Source: Paludibacteraceae bacterium (GTDB lineage Bacteria; Bacteroidota; Bacteroidia; Bacteroidales; Paludibacteraceae). From it: a stretch of 64,000 nucleotides of DNA. The notes below the pieces were generated by a model. The model was not told the DNA's origin. It searched no databases and worked only from the letters and a program-made list of their open reading frames with translations. The stretch lies in the NCBI GenBank assembly GCA_024401535.1, contig JAKSKX010000011.1, positions 1-64,000 on the forward strand. The letters are read 5' to 3'. Shown piece after piece: positions 32,259-41,796 of the stretch (the stretch's first letter is position 1; every line of letters begins with the position of its first letter). The position numbers and the translations under genes were made by a program.

Positions 32259-35200
32259 TCAATAACTTATAGAAAGACCAAAGTGAAAAGACCTGCTTCG
32301 AGGGTAGGCTGAGTAGTCAACGTTCGGAGTAGCGGAAGTTGTTCTGCGGACGCTGACCTCGGGATCGAAGCCGCTGTATTTGCTCCAGCATTTCAGGTTG
32401 CCCACTCCAGCAGAAAGCCTGAATTTCTGCAGGTGCATCTTTCTTCGTACTTTGTCCGAGAAGTTGTAGCCAAGAGTAATCTTGTCAAGTCTGATGAACG
32501 ATGCGTCCTCTACAGCCCAGGAGTGCATGATGTATCTGCCGATGACGGGCGACCAGAAGTCATTGCCCTCGTTAAGTTCGTCAAGCTTGTCGGGATCAAC
32601 CTCGATATTTCCCTTCCTGTCTATGTATGTGTAGTGGTTCTGTGCCTCGCTCAGCATATTTCGGAACATGTATTTGTTTGATGTAGTTCCCTCTATCTTG
32701 CTGGCATTTAGAACTTTGCCGCCGATAGAGTAGTACAAATCGACTGTAATGTCAAAACCGAAGCATTTTGCCTTGAGTCCGAAACCACCGTTACATTTAG
32801 GATTTGCCGAGCCTAGAATAACTCGGTCCTGCTCGTCAATGATTCCGTCATTGTTCTGGTCCTTAAGCTTCAAGACTCCGGGTTTAAGTTCAGATATGGC
32901 AAGGAGTTCCGCATCACTGGCCACACCTTTCTTTAGTGTGTAGGTTTCATCCTCCGCATTGTACTTGAAATCCTTGCGTGTGTACATTCCCACAGTCTCG
33001 TAACCATACATAGTGCCTACCGATTCCCCGACTTTCAGTATGTAGTCTCCGGTAATTTCGGAACCAGCCCAGCCACTGCTGACAAGCATCTCGTCATCAT
33101 TTCCAAGGCTTACAACCTTGTTGTTGTTCTTCGCTATGTTTCCGTACAGTTGTATTCCCCATTTCTCCTTTTTGACAACATCACCATAGACAGACACTTC
33201 AAAACCTTTGTTCTGAGTTTCTCCGACATTCTTCATCATATATTCGTATCCGGTCTCGTATGGCAGTTCCTGACGAAGCAGAAGGTCATGTGTATTATTG
33301 CAGTACCAGTCGAACTCTGCGTGTATTCTCTCCTTTGCAAACGACAGCTCCAGACCAAGGTCTCTGCTCACCGTAGTTTCCCAAGTAATGTCCTGGTTAG
33401 CCATGTAATCCACTCCCTTGATGTAGGACTGGTACTGATGGTTGAAGTTCAGCACTGGGTCGTTTTCTCCTGGTGCAAGGTAAATGTTCTCGAACAGATT
33501 GTCGCTGATTCTGTTGTTTCCGCTTGTTCCGTGGCTGAATCTAATCTTTGCGGAAGGAATGAGGTCCCTAAGTTGTGATTTCTTCCATACAGACTCTTCT
33601 GAAAGTCTCCATGCGAGAGAGTAGGAAGGGAACACACCCCATTGATTTCCTCTTTTGAATTTGCTGCTTCGGTCTGCACGTAGGGTTAGCTTGCAAATGT
33701 ATCTGTTTTTCCAGTCGTATTCCCCTCTGGTGAAGAATGAAAGCATACTCTCGTTAGGGTATATGTACGAGACATTAGGCTCTGCAGTTCCAAGTGACAT
33801 GTTAGCCAATGTCTGCCTTGCCGAGAAATATGAAGGGAAATATTTTGACTGTGATATTTCGTATCTGTCTTTGTCTTTAGAGAACTCTTCTCCAAAAAGG
33901 AACTTCAAATTTCCTGCTCTTTGGCTCTTGATGACGGAATAAGTCACCAAGTTTGTATTTTTCAGTGTGGAGCTTCTGTCGTTGCGTATTGATGCAAGAG
34001 GGAGGTTTCCAAATTGAATTGCCTGGGAAGTTTTGAGTCCGTAGGCTCTCTGAGTCTCGAGGAATGTTGCCTTCATTCCAATCGAAGAACTTATCGTAAT
34101 ATGCTTGTTTATGTCAATTTTTAGTGATGCGTCTCCGTTCACACCGTGCCTAGTTTCACGTCTGTAGTCGTCTTGAGTTACCTCTATCGGAGAGTATATT
34201 TGGGCACCGAGTTCGTAGCTATCTTCGTCAGTTCCATTCATTGTGATAGGGGAGAAGTACAGCGCATTCTTTAGTCTTGAGTTGCTTGCTGTTCCCTCAG
34301 TAGAAACACCAGCACCCATTCTCGCTCTGTTATTGTAGTTTCCCTTAACGTCCAGCCAGCATTTAGGACTGATAGCCTGGGACAAGTACATGGTAAGTCC
34401 ATGCCTCTTCTCTTCGCTACCGATCATGATTCCGTCATTCTTGTCGAACTCGTAGCTGAGTTTCATTTTTGATTTGTCAGTAACTTTGGATATGCTGGCA
34501 CTCTGTCGCATGAAACCGCCGTTTTCTCCGAAAAGTTCGCCTGCATAGTCCTTCCCTTCCAGGTCTCTGTACTTCTTTAGCTCCTTGTATGTGCCGAACA
34601 GCGATACAAAGTTAGTATATGATTCTCCTCCCTTCAATGCAGCTATCTCGTAGCATAGTCTGGCATAGTCATAGGGAGACAACACGGAGTAGCTGCCTGC
34701 GATTCTCTTGAAACCGTAGGTGCTCTCATAGTCGAAATGTATTCCGTTTTCTTTGGGGTGTCTTGTTGTTATGTTTATTACACCGCCGCTTGCTCGAGAC
34801 CCGTAAATCGCAGCGCTCGCAGCATCTTTCAAAACGTCAATTCTTTCTATTTCAGCGGGATTCACATCGTCAAGGTTCTTTACCACAAAACCATCGACAA
34901 CATATAGCGGGGAGTTGTCTCCTGTGATGGATGTACCTCCTCGAATTACAATCTCTGCATCGCTTAGGGTACCTCCCTCGCTAGTTTTGATTGTCACACC
35001 GCTCATCTGTCCCTTAAGGCTCTCTATAAGGTTGCTGCTTTCTGCTTCAAAAGACTCTTTAGGTGATATGGACGACACAGCTCCGGTAAGGTCGCATTTT
35101 CTGCTAGCTCCATAGCCAACGACAACCAGCTCGTTCAGTCCCTGCGGTTCGTCTGTCATAACAACTGTATAGTTCTCCTTGATTTCAGAACCTTTGAGTA

Positions 35201-35429
35201 CAACGGTGTTCATGCCTACCATCTCGAATGTCAGCTTGTCGTTGTCTGATACAGCATCGTATTCATATTCTCCGTCAAGTCCTGTCATTCCATAAATAGA
35301 ATCGTTGACAGAGACAATAACTCCGGGGAGTGGCAGTTTCCTGCTATCAGTAACTACAAGTTTCTCGGCGAAGATATTATTCATCGTCGAAACAGTTGCA
35401 ATTATGATCGTCAGGATATGTTTGTGCAT
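32259..35429 (-). CDS. SusC/RagA family TonB-linked outer membrane protein
   Basis: TonB-dependent outer-membrane transporter of 1056 residues. Domains in order: signal peptide about 1-21 (TIIIATVSTMNNIFA), a carboxypeptidase-like regulatory domain about 22-95 (DSRKLPLPGVIVSVND), the SusC signature LNELVVVGYG near 98-107, the plug about 110-225 (SLKGQMSGVTI, IRGGTSITGDNSPLYVVDGF, DAASAAIYGSRASGGVIN) and a beta-barrel ending in GLSISY. SusC proteins normally pair with a SusD lipoprotein encoded next door; none is here. Instead an FKBP-type lipoprotein gene ends 1 bp upstream. The ligand cannot be told and need not be a glycan; peptides, vitamins or metals are possible. Confidence 0.93.
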   Translation of the reverse strand: MHKHILTIIIATVSTMNNIFAEKLVVTDSRKLPLPGVIVSVNDSIYGMTGLDGEYEYDAVSDNDKLTFEMVGMNTVVLKGSEIKENYTVVMTDEPQGLNELVVVGYGASRKCDLTGAVSSISPKESFEAESSNLIESLKGQMSGVTIKTSEGGTLSDAEIVIRGGTSITGDNSPLYVVDGFVVKNLDDVNPAEIERIDVLKDAASAAIYGSRASGGVINITTRHPKENGIHFDYESTYGFKRIAGSYSVLSPYDYARLCYEIAALKGGESYTNFVSLFGTYKELKKYRDLEGKDYAGELFGENGGFMRQSASISKVTDKSKMKLSYEFDKNDGIMIGSEEKRHGLTMYLSQAISPKCWLDVKGNYNNRARMGAGVSTEGTASNSRLKNALYFSPITMNGTDEDSYELGAQIYSPIEVTQDDYRRETRHGVNGDASLKIDINKHITISSSIGMKATFLETQRAYGLKTSQAIQFGNLPLASIRNDRSSTLKNTNLVTYSVIKSQRAGNLKFLFGEEFSKDKDRYEISQSKYFPSYFSARQTLANMSLGTAEPNVSYIYPNESMLSFFTRGEYDWKNRYICKLTLRADRSSKFKRGNQWGVFPSYSLAWRLSEESVWKKSQLRDLIPSAKIRFSHGTSGNNRISDNLFENIYLAPGENDPVLNFNHQYQSYIKGVDYMANQDITWETTVSRDLGLELSFAKERIHAEFDWYCNNTHDLLLRQELPYETGYEYMMKNVGETQNKGFEVSVYGDVVKKEKWGIQLYGNIAKNNNKVVSLGNDDEMLVSSGWAGSEITGDYILKVGESVGTMYGYETVGMYTRKDFKYNAEDETYTLKKGVASDAELLAISELKPGVLKLKDQNNDGIIDEQDRVILGSANPKCNGGFGLKAKCFGFDITVDLYYSIGGKVLNASKIEGTTSNKYMFRNMLSEAQNHYTYIDRKGNIEVDPDKLDELNEGNDFWSPVIGRYIMHSWAVEDASFIRLDKITLGYNFSDKVRRKMHLQKFRLSAGVGNLKCWSKYSGFDPEVSVRRTTSATPNVDYSAYPRSRSFHFGLSISY

Positions 35430-35430
35430 A

Positions 35431-35943
35431 TTAATGCTTTATCACCTTCTGCAATTCCACATTGCAATGTAGAGCTGTGTAAGGCAATATAGTAATAGTT
35501 TTTTTGTAGTAGTATTTAGTTGATACAGTTCCGAATCCCAAATAATAGGGGATGTAAAGTTCCATCTTTGAGCCTGGTGTCATGTATGACAAACCTTCCT
35601 GTATTCCCTTGATCTGGTTGCTGACTAGGAACTTGTATGTTGTGTCAGAGAAGCATATTCCGTCGAATCTTTCGCACCTGATTCGCGCAACACAGCTGTC
35701 ATCCAACTCTGGTCTGACGTCCGAAGTTGAAGAAAGCTCCTCGATCTTGAAAAGCAAGCCTGTACTGCTTTGGCGTATTCCGTCCTCGCTTTTCTTCTTC
35801 ATAAGGTATTTTTCTCCTTTCTCCTTGTTTTCACGGTATGAGCCATCACCCGAGTTGTTTTTGTTATCATTCTTATTGCAAGAGCTGAATGCGAAAACAG
35901 CTGATAGCAGCAGAGTCAAGACTCTTAATATATTTTTACTCAT
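35431..35943 (-). CDS. FKBP-type peptidyl-prolyl isomerase-like lipoprotein
   Basis: Predicted lipoprotein of 170 residues with signal MSKNILRVLTLLLSAVFAFSSC (cysteine about 22), a low-complexity NKNDNKNNSGDGS linker and then the FKBP pattern: ENKEKGEKYLMKKKSEDGI near 40 and STGLLFKIEE before the core. The C-terminal core is diverged: QIKGIQEGLSYMTPGSKMEL YIPYYLGFG split across residues 110-140 is recognisable as the active-site flap. Catalysis is likely weak or absent, so it may bind peptides. It is 1 bp upstream of SusC, where a SusD gene might be expected. Confidence 0.75.
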   Translation of the reverse strand: MSKNILRVLTLLLSAVFAFSSCNKNDNKNNSGDGSYRENKEKGEKYLMKKKSEDGIRQSSTGLLFKIEELSSTSDVRPELDDSCVARIRCERFDGICFSDTTYKFLVSNQIKGIQEGLSYMTPGSKMELYIPYYLGFGTVSTKYYYKKTITILPYTALHCNVELQKVIKH

Positions 35944-35947
35944 GTTG

Positions 35948-36598
35948 TTATTTAATTTTTCTGATTAATGTCATACCATCTCTAACTGGTACGATAACTT
36001 TCTCGAATCTGTCGTCCTTTGCTACAAGGTCGTTGAATGCAATGATTCCCAAGGTCTGTGCGTCCTTGCTGTTCTCCTCTAGAACGTGTCCGTCCCAAAG
36101 AGTATTGTCAGCTATGATGACACCTCCGATGCGCATTACGGGATAAACAGCCTCGAGGTATTGAGTGTAGTGTCTCTTATTGCCATCAAGAAAGCAAAGG
36201 TCGAACTCTTCCCCAAGTGTAGGGATGACCTCCACAGCGTCTCCGATATGAGTTGTCACTCGCTCGCCAATTTCTCCGGCAGACTGCATTACGTTATCAA
36301 CAAACTCCTCAAGCTCGTCATTGATGTCTATGGTGTGTACAACTCCGCCTTCACCGACACCTTCCGCAAGACATAGGGCAGAGTAGCCTGTAAAAGTTCC
36401 GATTTCCACAACTTTCTTGGCGTTCATCATAGAGGCAAACATCTTCAGCATTCTTCCCTGTAGGTGTCCGCTCATCATTCTTGGCTTTAGAGTGTAGAGG
36501 TTAGTCTTGCGAACTAGTTTCTTCAAAACATCTGGCTCTACATCTATATGGTCGAGAATATATCTCTCCATGTCGTCACTGTGCATCTCCATATTCAC
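35948..36598 (-). CDS. Class I SAM-dependent O-methyltransferase
   Basis: Methyltransferase of the catechol/caffeoyl-CoA O-methyltransferase group (Methyltransf_3), 216 residues, cytoplasmic. SAM-binding signature VVEIGTFTGYSALCLAEG near residues 60-77, the acidic residue in HTIDINDELEE, the metal-site aspartate in LCFLDGNKRHYTQYLE, and VIIADNTLWDGHVLE are all present. The small-molecule substrate is unknown in bacteria of this group. It begins 1 bp after the AsmA-like gene and ends 4 bp before the FKBP gene, in a tight operon. Confidence 0.9.
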   Translation of the reverse strand: MNMEMHSDDMERYILDHIDVEPDVLKKLVRKTNLYTLKPRMMSGHLQGRMLKMFASMMNAKKVVEIGTFTGYSALCLAEGVGEGGVVHTIDINDELEEFVDNVMQSAGEIGERVTTHIGDAVEVIPTLGEEFDLCFLDGNKRHYTQYLEAVYPVMRIGGVIIADNTLWDGHVLEENSKDAQTLGIIAFNDLVAKDDRFEKVIVPVRDGMTLIRKIK

Positions 36599-36599
36599 C

Positions 36600-39488
36600 C
36601 TACTTGTTTTGGTTTAGCTTTTCAGCCTGAGCCTTTGTGTCGGTTACAATTTTGTCTCCTCTTGTTGTGGCGTCTGTAACAAGTTTTGTAGAGTCTGCTT
36701 TGGCCTTCTTCACAAGGGCTTCTCCCGCCTTTTGCTTAGCCTTTTTCTCTATAGGGTTCTTAGCTTCCTCCTGAATCTTGGCAGACTGTTTCTCTGCCTC
36801 TGTAACAAGCTTTGTTCCTGCTTCAGTTGCCTCCTGGATAAGTTTAGTACGAGACTTTTCAGCTTCCTCTATCATCTTTTGCTTCTGCTTTTCAATCTCG
36901 GCGTTTACCTTCTCTTTTGCTTCCTCAACTTTCTCTTTTACTTCCTCCTTAACCTCTTCTACTTTTTCCTCAACCTTCTCCTTTACTGCCTCTTTGACAT
37001 CAGATACCATATCATCTGCCGACACAGTGATTTTTGGTTCAGAGAATGTACCACCGATGTTTACGTTGTATGCTAGTTCTGGAACGAATTTGCTGACCTT
37101 GTCCTGAACATTCTTAGGAAGAGATATCTTTGCTACGTATCCAAGAGTCTTGTCAAGTCCGCTCCATCCCGAAATATTTACCTTGGAATAGTTGATGAAT
37201 GTCTCGACAGGATCTATGGCAAGCTTTCCATCCTCGATCTTGAAGTGGATGGAGATGTTCTTCAATGCAGGGTTGTTTAGAGCAGGAACTTTAATTTTCT
37301 CTGCAATTTTTGACAAAGCAGGAACGCTTTGCAAAATAATATCTTTGCTTTGAAATGTACCTTTTGCATTTACGGTTGATAACACAGGCGAAAGGTCGCT
37401 TCCGTTAACCACTGTATTGAAATTCGCATTCATGTGGAACTTTCCTTGCGCATCAGAGAATAAAGGTACTATAGCCTTTGCTGTCTTAATCTTTGTAAAT
37501 ACTTCATTAATCTGCATATTATCAACAATCAAGTCTGCGTCAACTTTTGGCCTTAGCGAGTCTTGTGCGTTGAATGCTCCGTTCATTCTCACTGTACCGC
37601 CCATTGATTCTGCGTACAGGTTAGAGATTCTTGCTATTGCGTTCTTTAGTGAGACATTACCCTTGATGTTGTTGATCTGGATGTTTTCGTAGTCAACCTT
37701 CTTCATGTCCACATTCATTGCGAAGTTGATGTTAGAAGGCACAGAAAGAGGTTGGTCAGACTCTGTTGCTGTTGCGTCAACAACTTCATCCGGATCATTG
37801 TTTGTGTCTCCCATAATTTGGTTTACATCAAGATAATTAGATGCTACATTAAGTTCTCCGATTATCTCCTCTCCCTTCAAAATGTACTGGATAAAGTGTG
37901 ACAATTTTCCTTTTAGTGTCAAGTCACTCTTGCCCATCAATATGTTTGCATCGAGGTTGACGTTCTGAGTTGAGAAATTCATGTCCGCCTTGTCGATGTT
38001 GATTGTGTAGTCAACACCTTTAGTCGCCATGTCGAAGTTGTTAAGACCCAACTTTCCAATGACGTTGAACCTGTCGTACTGTTCCTTTTCAACGTAAGAC
38101 AAAAGTCCGTCAGCCTTCAAGTCGGCTGATAGGATACCCTTTAGTTTAACATCGTCTATGTGGACAACTTCGCTTATTTTACTGAAGTCTATCTTTCCGT
38201 TTGCTGTGAATTTGAAATCAGGGTCGGATATAGGAGTCTTTAGTCCGAATGTCATTGCGAATGGGTTGCCTGCCATATCGAAAGAAAGCTTGTTCACGTC
38301 AACAACGATGTTGTCTGCAACACCTCCGATGCTCTTGGCATTGGCAGAAATATTGATGTTCTTGACTGTACTAGGCAAGTCTGGATACTTGAACATTGCA
38401 TCATTTATCTCAATGTTGGCATTGAAGGCTGGTAGTTGTTCGCCAACCATCTTACCTTTTGCCGATGCGTTAAGTGACACTGTTCCTGCAGTCTGGATAG
38501 ACTTGAAATCGTTCTTGTATATAGCTGGGATCAGTGATAGGATGGACTTGAAGCTAACGTCCTTGCTCTTTAGTGTCATGTCCATATCAACTATCGAGTC
38601 AATTAGCTGTACGAATCCGTCAAAGCCGACATTTATTTCGTTTATTGCTATATTGTTGTCTCCGAATGTGTATTTGTTATTCTCAAGGTCTGCCTCTAGA
38701 TTTAGTTCTGCTGTAGTTTTGACCTTTGACAGATATGTTATTGCTCCCTGCTTTACGGTAACGCTGTCAATTCCTATGTTCGCCTTAATCTGAGATATTG
38801 CGTCACTCAAGCTTCCATTAAACTTTAAAGCTAACTTGTCAAGTTGGGCGGCAAGTTTTGATGAATCCGAGTATGCTACCTCTCCGATGTTTAGGTCGAA
38901 GTCCTTGATATCAGCAAGTGTCTTTGCGTCAAGTGCAAGATCTCCCTTCAAGAACAAGTCAAGATTGTTGACCTTGGCTTTCATGTCGGAAGTCATGTCA
39001 TAATATGAAGCGGATAAATTCTTGACAGTTATCTTTTCAAGTGCGATATTCATAGCAGAAGAAGTTGTGTCCTCTGCCTCGGCTTCTGTAGAATCTGATT
39101 TCATTATGTCCCAGTTAGCCTTTCCGTCCTTGTTTACCTTTGCATATAGTTGGGCGTCTTTTAGCTCGATGTTTTTTATGTCGTAGTTGTCGTTCAACAG
39201 GCTAAGAGCATTGACTACAACGACAAGTTCTCCAACATTTGCCAATGTATCCCCTTCAAAAGAATCCTTCCCCTTTACTCCGAAACTGTCAATTATGACA
39301 CTTGCATTTGGGAAGTTTTTTATGAAACTCAAATCAACATCCTTGATGTACACTTCAGCGTCAAGCATGTTGTTGGCAACACCTACGGCGATGTCTTTAA
39401 CCTTGTCTTTTAGGAAAAAAGGTAGAGCTAAAAGAATTAGGAATATGGCGAGTATTAAGCCACCGCCAATCTTAAGAACTTTATTCAT
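36600..39488 (-). CDS. AsmA-like C-terminal domain protein
   Basis: Large envelope protein of 962 residues related to AsmA/TamB bridge-like lipid-transport proteins. A signal-anchor lies at about residues 8-27 (GGLILAIFLILLALPFFL). The body to about 830 consists of repetitive beta-strand sequence (VYIKDVDLSFIKNFPNASVI at the start; ISGWSGLDKTLGYVAKISLP near 790) with the AsmA_2-like DUF around 560-830. From about 840 to the end is a long charged coiled-coil (KEKVEEKVEEVKEEVKEKVE; later KLVTDATTRGDKIVTD), unusual for the family. It is the first gene of the seven-gene operon and has a -7 promoter match upstream. Role in outer-membrane lipid homeostasis is inferred. Confidence 0.8.
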   Translation of the reverse strand: MNKVLKIGGGLILAIFLILLALPFFLKDKVKDIAVGVANNMLDAEVYIKDVDLSFIKNFPNASVIIDSFGVKGKDSFEGDTLANVGELVVVVNALSLLNDNYDIKNIELKDAQLYAKVNKDGKANWDIMKSDSTEAEAEDTTSSAMNIALEKITVKNLSASYYDMTSDMKAKVNNLDLFLKGDLALDAKTLADIKDFDLNIGEVAYSDSSKLAAQLDKLALKFNGSLSDAISQIKANIGIDSVTVKQGAITYLSKVKTTAELNLEADLENNKYTFGDNNIAINEINVGFDGFVQLIDSIVDMDMTLKSKDVSFKSILSLIPAIYKNDFKSIQTAGTVSLNASAKGKMVGEQLPAFNANIEINDAMFKYPDLPSTVKNINISANAKSIGGVADNIVVDVNKLSFDMAGNPFAMTFGLKTPISDPDFKFTANGKIDFSKISEVVHIDDVKLKGILSADLKADGLLSYVEKEQYDRFNVIGKLGLNNFDMATKGVDYTINIDKADMNFSTQNVNLDANILMGKSDLTLKGKLSHFIQYILKGEEIIGELNVASNYLDVNQIMGDTNNDPDEVVDATATESDQPLSVPSNINFAMNVDMKKVDYENIQINNIKGNVSLKNAIARISNLYAESMGGTVRMNGAFNAQDSLRPKVDADLIVDNMQINEVFTKIKTAKAIVPLFSDAQGKFHMNANFNTVVNGSDLSPVLSTVNAKGTFQSKDIILQSVPALSKIAEKIKVPALNNPALKNISIHFKIEDGKLAIDPVETFINYSKVNISGWSGLDKTLGYVAKISLPKNVQDKVSKFVPELAYNVNIGGTFSEPKITVSADDMVSDVKEAVKEKVEEKVEEVKEEVKEKVEEAKEKVNAEIEKQKQKMIEEAEKSRTKLIQEATEAGTKLVTEAEKQSAKIQEEAKNPIEKKAKQKAGEALVKKAKADSTKLVTDATTRGDKIVTDTKAQAEKLNQNK

Positions 39489-39522
39489 AGTTTTACAAAT
39501 TTCTTCTTTTATATTATCGTTG

Positions 39523-39530
39523 CAAAGTTA
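39523..39530 (-). promoter_or_regulatory. Putative -7 promoter element of the AsmA operon
   Basis: TAACTTTG on the minus strand, 34 bases upstream of the AsmA-like start. It may drive all seven genes down to 30480, as no internal terminator is visible. Confidence 0.45.
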
Positions 39531-39760
39531 GTAAAATTTGCTAATAGACATGCGGCTGCAAGTATAATTTTTAAGGTTTTGGCAAAATATAGTACAGCTT
39601 CTGTGATTTTCATGCCGGACTTAACATCTGTCTTTTCTTGTATTGACAAAAGTATGAATTGTTTGGTGTGTGTGTTTAAGAATTTGATTTATGTCATCGC
39701 AAATATTGTTTTATATGGAACGGTTGTGTTTTTGTGTTCTAAAGTTATGTTTTTTGTAAT

Positions 39761-39791
39761 TTTAGGTTTCAAAAGAATATGATTATATTTG
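39761..39791 (+). promoter_or_regulatory. Putative promoter of the FISUMP lipoprotein gene
   Basis: TATATTTG at 39784-39791 fits the -7 consensus; TTTA at 39761-39764, 19 bases earlier, is a one-mismatch -33. The start codon is 52 bases downstream. Confidence 0.45.
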
Positions 39792-39843
39792 CAAATAATG
39801 TTGAAAAATATTATTTTTGCAGTCGAAAAATTGTGAGGGTTGT

Positions 39844-40515
39844 ATGAGCAGGACTAGAAGGAAAGTGTGTGGAGGTTTGTTGGTGACGTTGCTTTTCTGT
39901 TTCCTAGCATACTCTTGTAAAGTCGAGAGTCGTGTGGTAAACGGACATGAGTTTGTCGATCTTGGTTTGCCAAGTGGTACAAAGTGGGCGACAATGAACG
40001 TCGGTGCAGATTCAATTTTCGATTATGGTGACTATTATTCGTGGGGAGAGACTTCTGTAAAGGAAATTTATTCCTGCGAGACTTCGTACACATATGGAAA
40101 GTGTTCGGATTTTCTGCAACAGATTGGAATGCTTAACGAAAAGCTTAGTTTCAATACTGTTTGTGATGCTGCAGGAGCCTGTTGGGGTGATGTGTGGGAG
40201 ACTCCGACAAAGGATGATTTCATTGAGCTGATAAATAATACAGTTTCTGAGTGGACTGTTCTAGGCGGAGTTGGTGGAAGAAAGTTCACTGCGCCAAACG
40301 GTAATTGGATATTTCTTCCGGCGGCAGGACGTTATGATGAGTCCGGTTTGTATGATCAGGGGGACTATGGTTCGTATTGGTCTGCATCTTCAAGCGTAGA
40401 AGACTGCTATACTGCTTTATGTATGTTTTTCTGGAACGATAATGTTCAGATAAATGTTCAGACAGATAGAAAGAACGGACAGCCAATCAGACCTGTATAT
40501 AAAAAGGCTTGGTAA
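39844..40515 (+). CDS. FISUMP domain lipoprotein
   Basis: Predicted lipoprotein of 223 residues. ATG 39844 gives a signal RKVCGGLLVTLLFCFLAYSC; a TTG at 39817 would put nine extra residues before it. One FISUMP domain fills the rest: EFVDLGLPSGTKWATMNVGA, YYSWGETS, WETPTKDDFIELI, NWIFLPAAGRYD, YWSASSS and a final IRPVYK. It is the minimal form of the domain also seen in the proteins at 3-1724 and 61183-62697. These domains are common in multi-copy surface proteins of Bacteroidetes and Fibrobacteres; binding function is assumed but not shown. Stand-alone gene. Confidence 0.85.
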   Translation: MSRTRRKVCGGLLVTLLFCFLAYSCKVESRVVNGHEFVDLGLPSGTKWATMNVGADSIFDYGDYYSWGETSVKEIYSCETSYTYGKCSDFLQQIGMLNEKLSFNTVCDAAGACWGDVWETPTKDDFIELINNTVSEWTVLGGVGGRKFTAPNGNWIFLPAAGRYDESGLYDQGDYGSYWSASSSVEDCYTALCMFFWNDNVQINVQTDRKNGQPIRPVYKKAW

Positions 40516-40536
40516 TCAGTATTTTGAAAGGAATAA

Positions 40537-40570
40537 AGGAGACGACATCTTGGTGCCGCCTCCTATTTTG
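40537..40570. terminator. Terminator between convergent genes
   Basis: AGGAG-CG/CG-CTCCT hairpin with a 12-base loop, followed on the plus strand by ATTTTGTTTT. It lies between the convergent FISUMP and SGNH genes and could serve both. Confidence 0.5.
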
Positions 40571-40578
40571 TTTTAACT

Positions 40579-41781
40579 TTAGTTAACTAATATCTTTATG
40601 CTTTTGTCTTTAGTTTTAGCAAGGAATATCCCCTTGTTCAAATTAACTATTCTTATGCTGTTAGGATTGACATTCAAGTCTGCCTTTATTTCCCCGTTGA
40701 TGTTGTAAATTTGTATGTGTTCCTCGTCTGTCTTTGTATTGAATACATACGCGTAAGTACCTTTCACTGTGATGATTATGTCGTCTGACTTAATGCCATC
40801 TATGTTGCCCATGTCAGATGCATATACAGCCGTGAATGTTTCGTCCTTGTTCTGCATAGTGTAGAAATCCAAAGACTTGTTGGAATAGACATTATTGTTG
40901 GAGTCTGTCCAGTACAAGAAACAGCTGTTCTCCTTTGGTAGAGTCTTTAGTGTAAGCCTTGCACCCTCTGGAAGAGCTGTTGATTGTGAAATAGTAAGGG
41001 CCTTACTATTGTCATTGATTTTGAATGTTATCGAATAAAGAGGCTTTGCAAATTTGGATAGTTTTCGCAGATTTTCGTCCTCGCATTTTTCTATACACTC
41101 CACTATGTATCTCGCATTTTCCTGAGCTCCGGTTTCTTGTGTGTGTATGTCATCCTTGCCTCCGTTTGCATGTTCTTTGCTTAGGTATTCGCCCTTTTCA
41201 TAGGTGTTGTATCTGTGGCGAGTAGTGTATAGTTCTCCGCTTGCAAGCATGTTTTTGTAGGTGAATGAATCCAAGTCCACACAATATACATTGAGTTCTT
41301 TAGCTATGTCGCGCATTAGCTGTGGGTGTTCATGGTATGCATTGTAAGGCATTTCGTTTTCCCACATATTTCGTCGTATAGAGGTAAGTAGCATAGGATA
41401 AGCGCCTTTGTTTCTTGTTTCCTCCACGAATTTTGTTATGTATTGTTCAAATTGACCGGCGGGACATGCTCTGTCGTCTTTTGCTCTGTCGTTTATACCA
41501 AAGTTTATGAAAACATAGTCACCTTTTTGTATGTCCGGCAATATATTCGGCCATGCTCCGTTATAGAAACTTTTGCTGCTAGTTCCTCCTATAGCCTTGT
41601 TTATAACAGTTACCTGTGACTCGTCAAAAAAATCCTGCAGAACTTGTCCCCATCCCATTCTTGGATAGAAATCTTCACTGTAGCTTTCTACCGTAGAGTC
41701 TCCGATTGTGAAAACTCTCACTTGTGCTGTTATAGCAAGAGAAAAGGCTATGGGAAATATGGAGCAAAAAAGTTTTCTCAT
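40579..41781 (-). CDS. Secreted SGNH/GDSL esterase with type IX sorting domain
   Basis: Exported esterase related to rhamnogalacturonan acetylesterases (CE12-like), which remove acetyl groups from pectin. Signal peptide about 1-19. SGNH blocks: FTIGDSTVESY near residue 25 with the nucleophile serine, GGTSSKSF (block II), VFINFGINDRAKD near 91 (block III Asn), and DDIHTQETGAQ near 213 with the Asp and His. A repeat-like beta domain (LTLKTLPKENSCFLYWTDS) follows near 280-325. The last about 75 residues (VFNTKTDEEHIQIYNINGEI) look like a type A sorting domain for export through the type IX system. It is the last gene of a unit with ispE and the RluA synthase. Confidence 0.85.
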   Translation of the reverse strand: MRKLFCSIFPIAFSLAITAQVRVFTIGDSTVESYSEDFYPRMGWGQVLQDFFDESQVTVINKAIGGTSSKSFYNGAWPNILPDIQKGDYVFINFGINDRAKDDRACPAGQFEQYITKFVEETRNKGAYPMLLTSIRRNMWENEMPYNAYHEHPQLMRDIAKELNVYCVDLDSFTYKNMLASGELYTTRHRYNTYEKGEYLSKEHANGGKDDIHTQETGAQENARYIVECIEKCEDENLRKLSKFAKPLYSITFKINDNSKALTISQSTALPEGARLTLKTLPKENSCFLYWTDSNNNVYSNKSLDFYTMQNKDETFTAVYASDMGNIDGIKSDDIIITVKGTYAYVFNTKTDEEHIQIYNINGEIKADLNVNPNSIRIVNLNKGIFLAKTKDKSIKILVN

Positions 41782-41796
41782 GGTCTCTGGCTCGAT

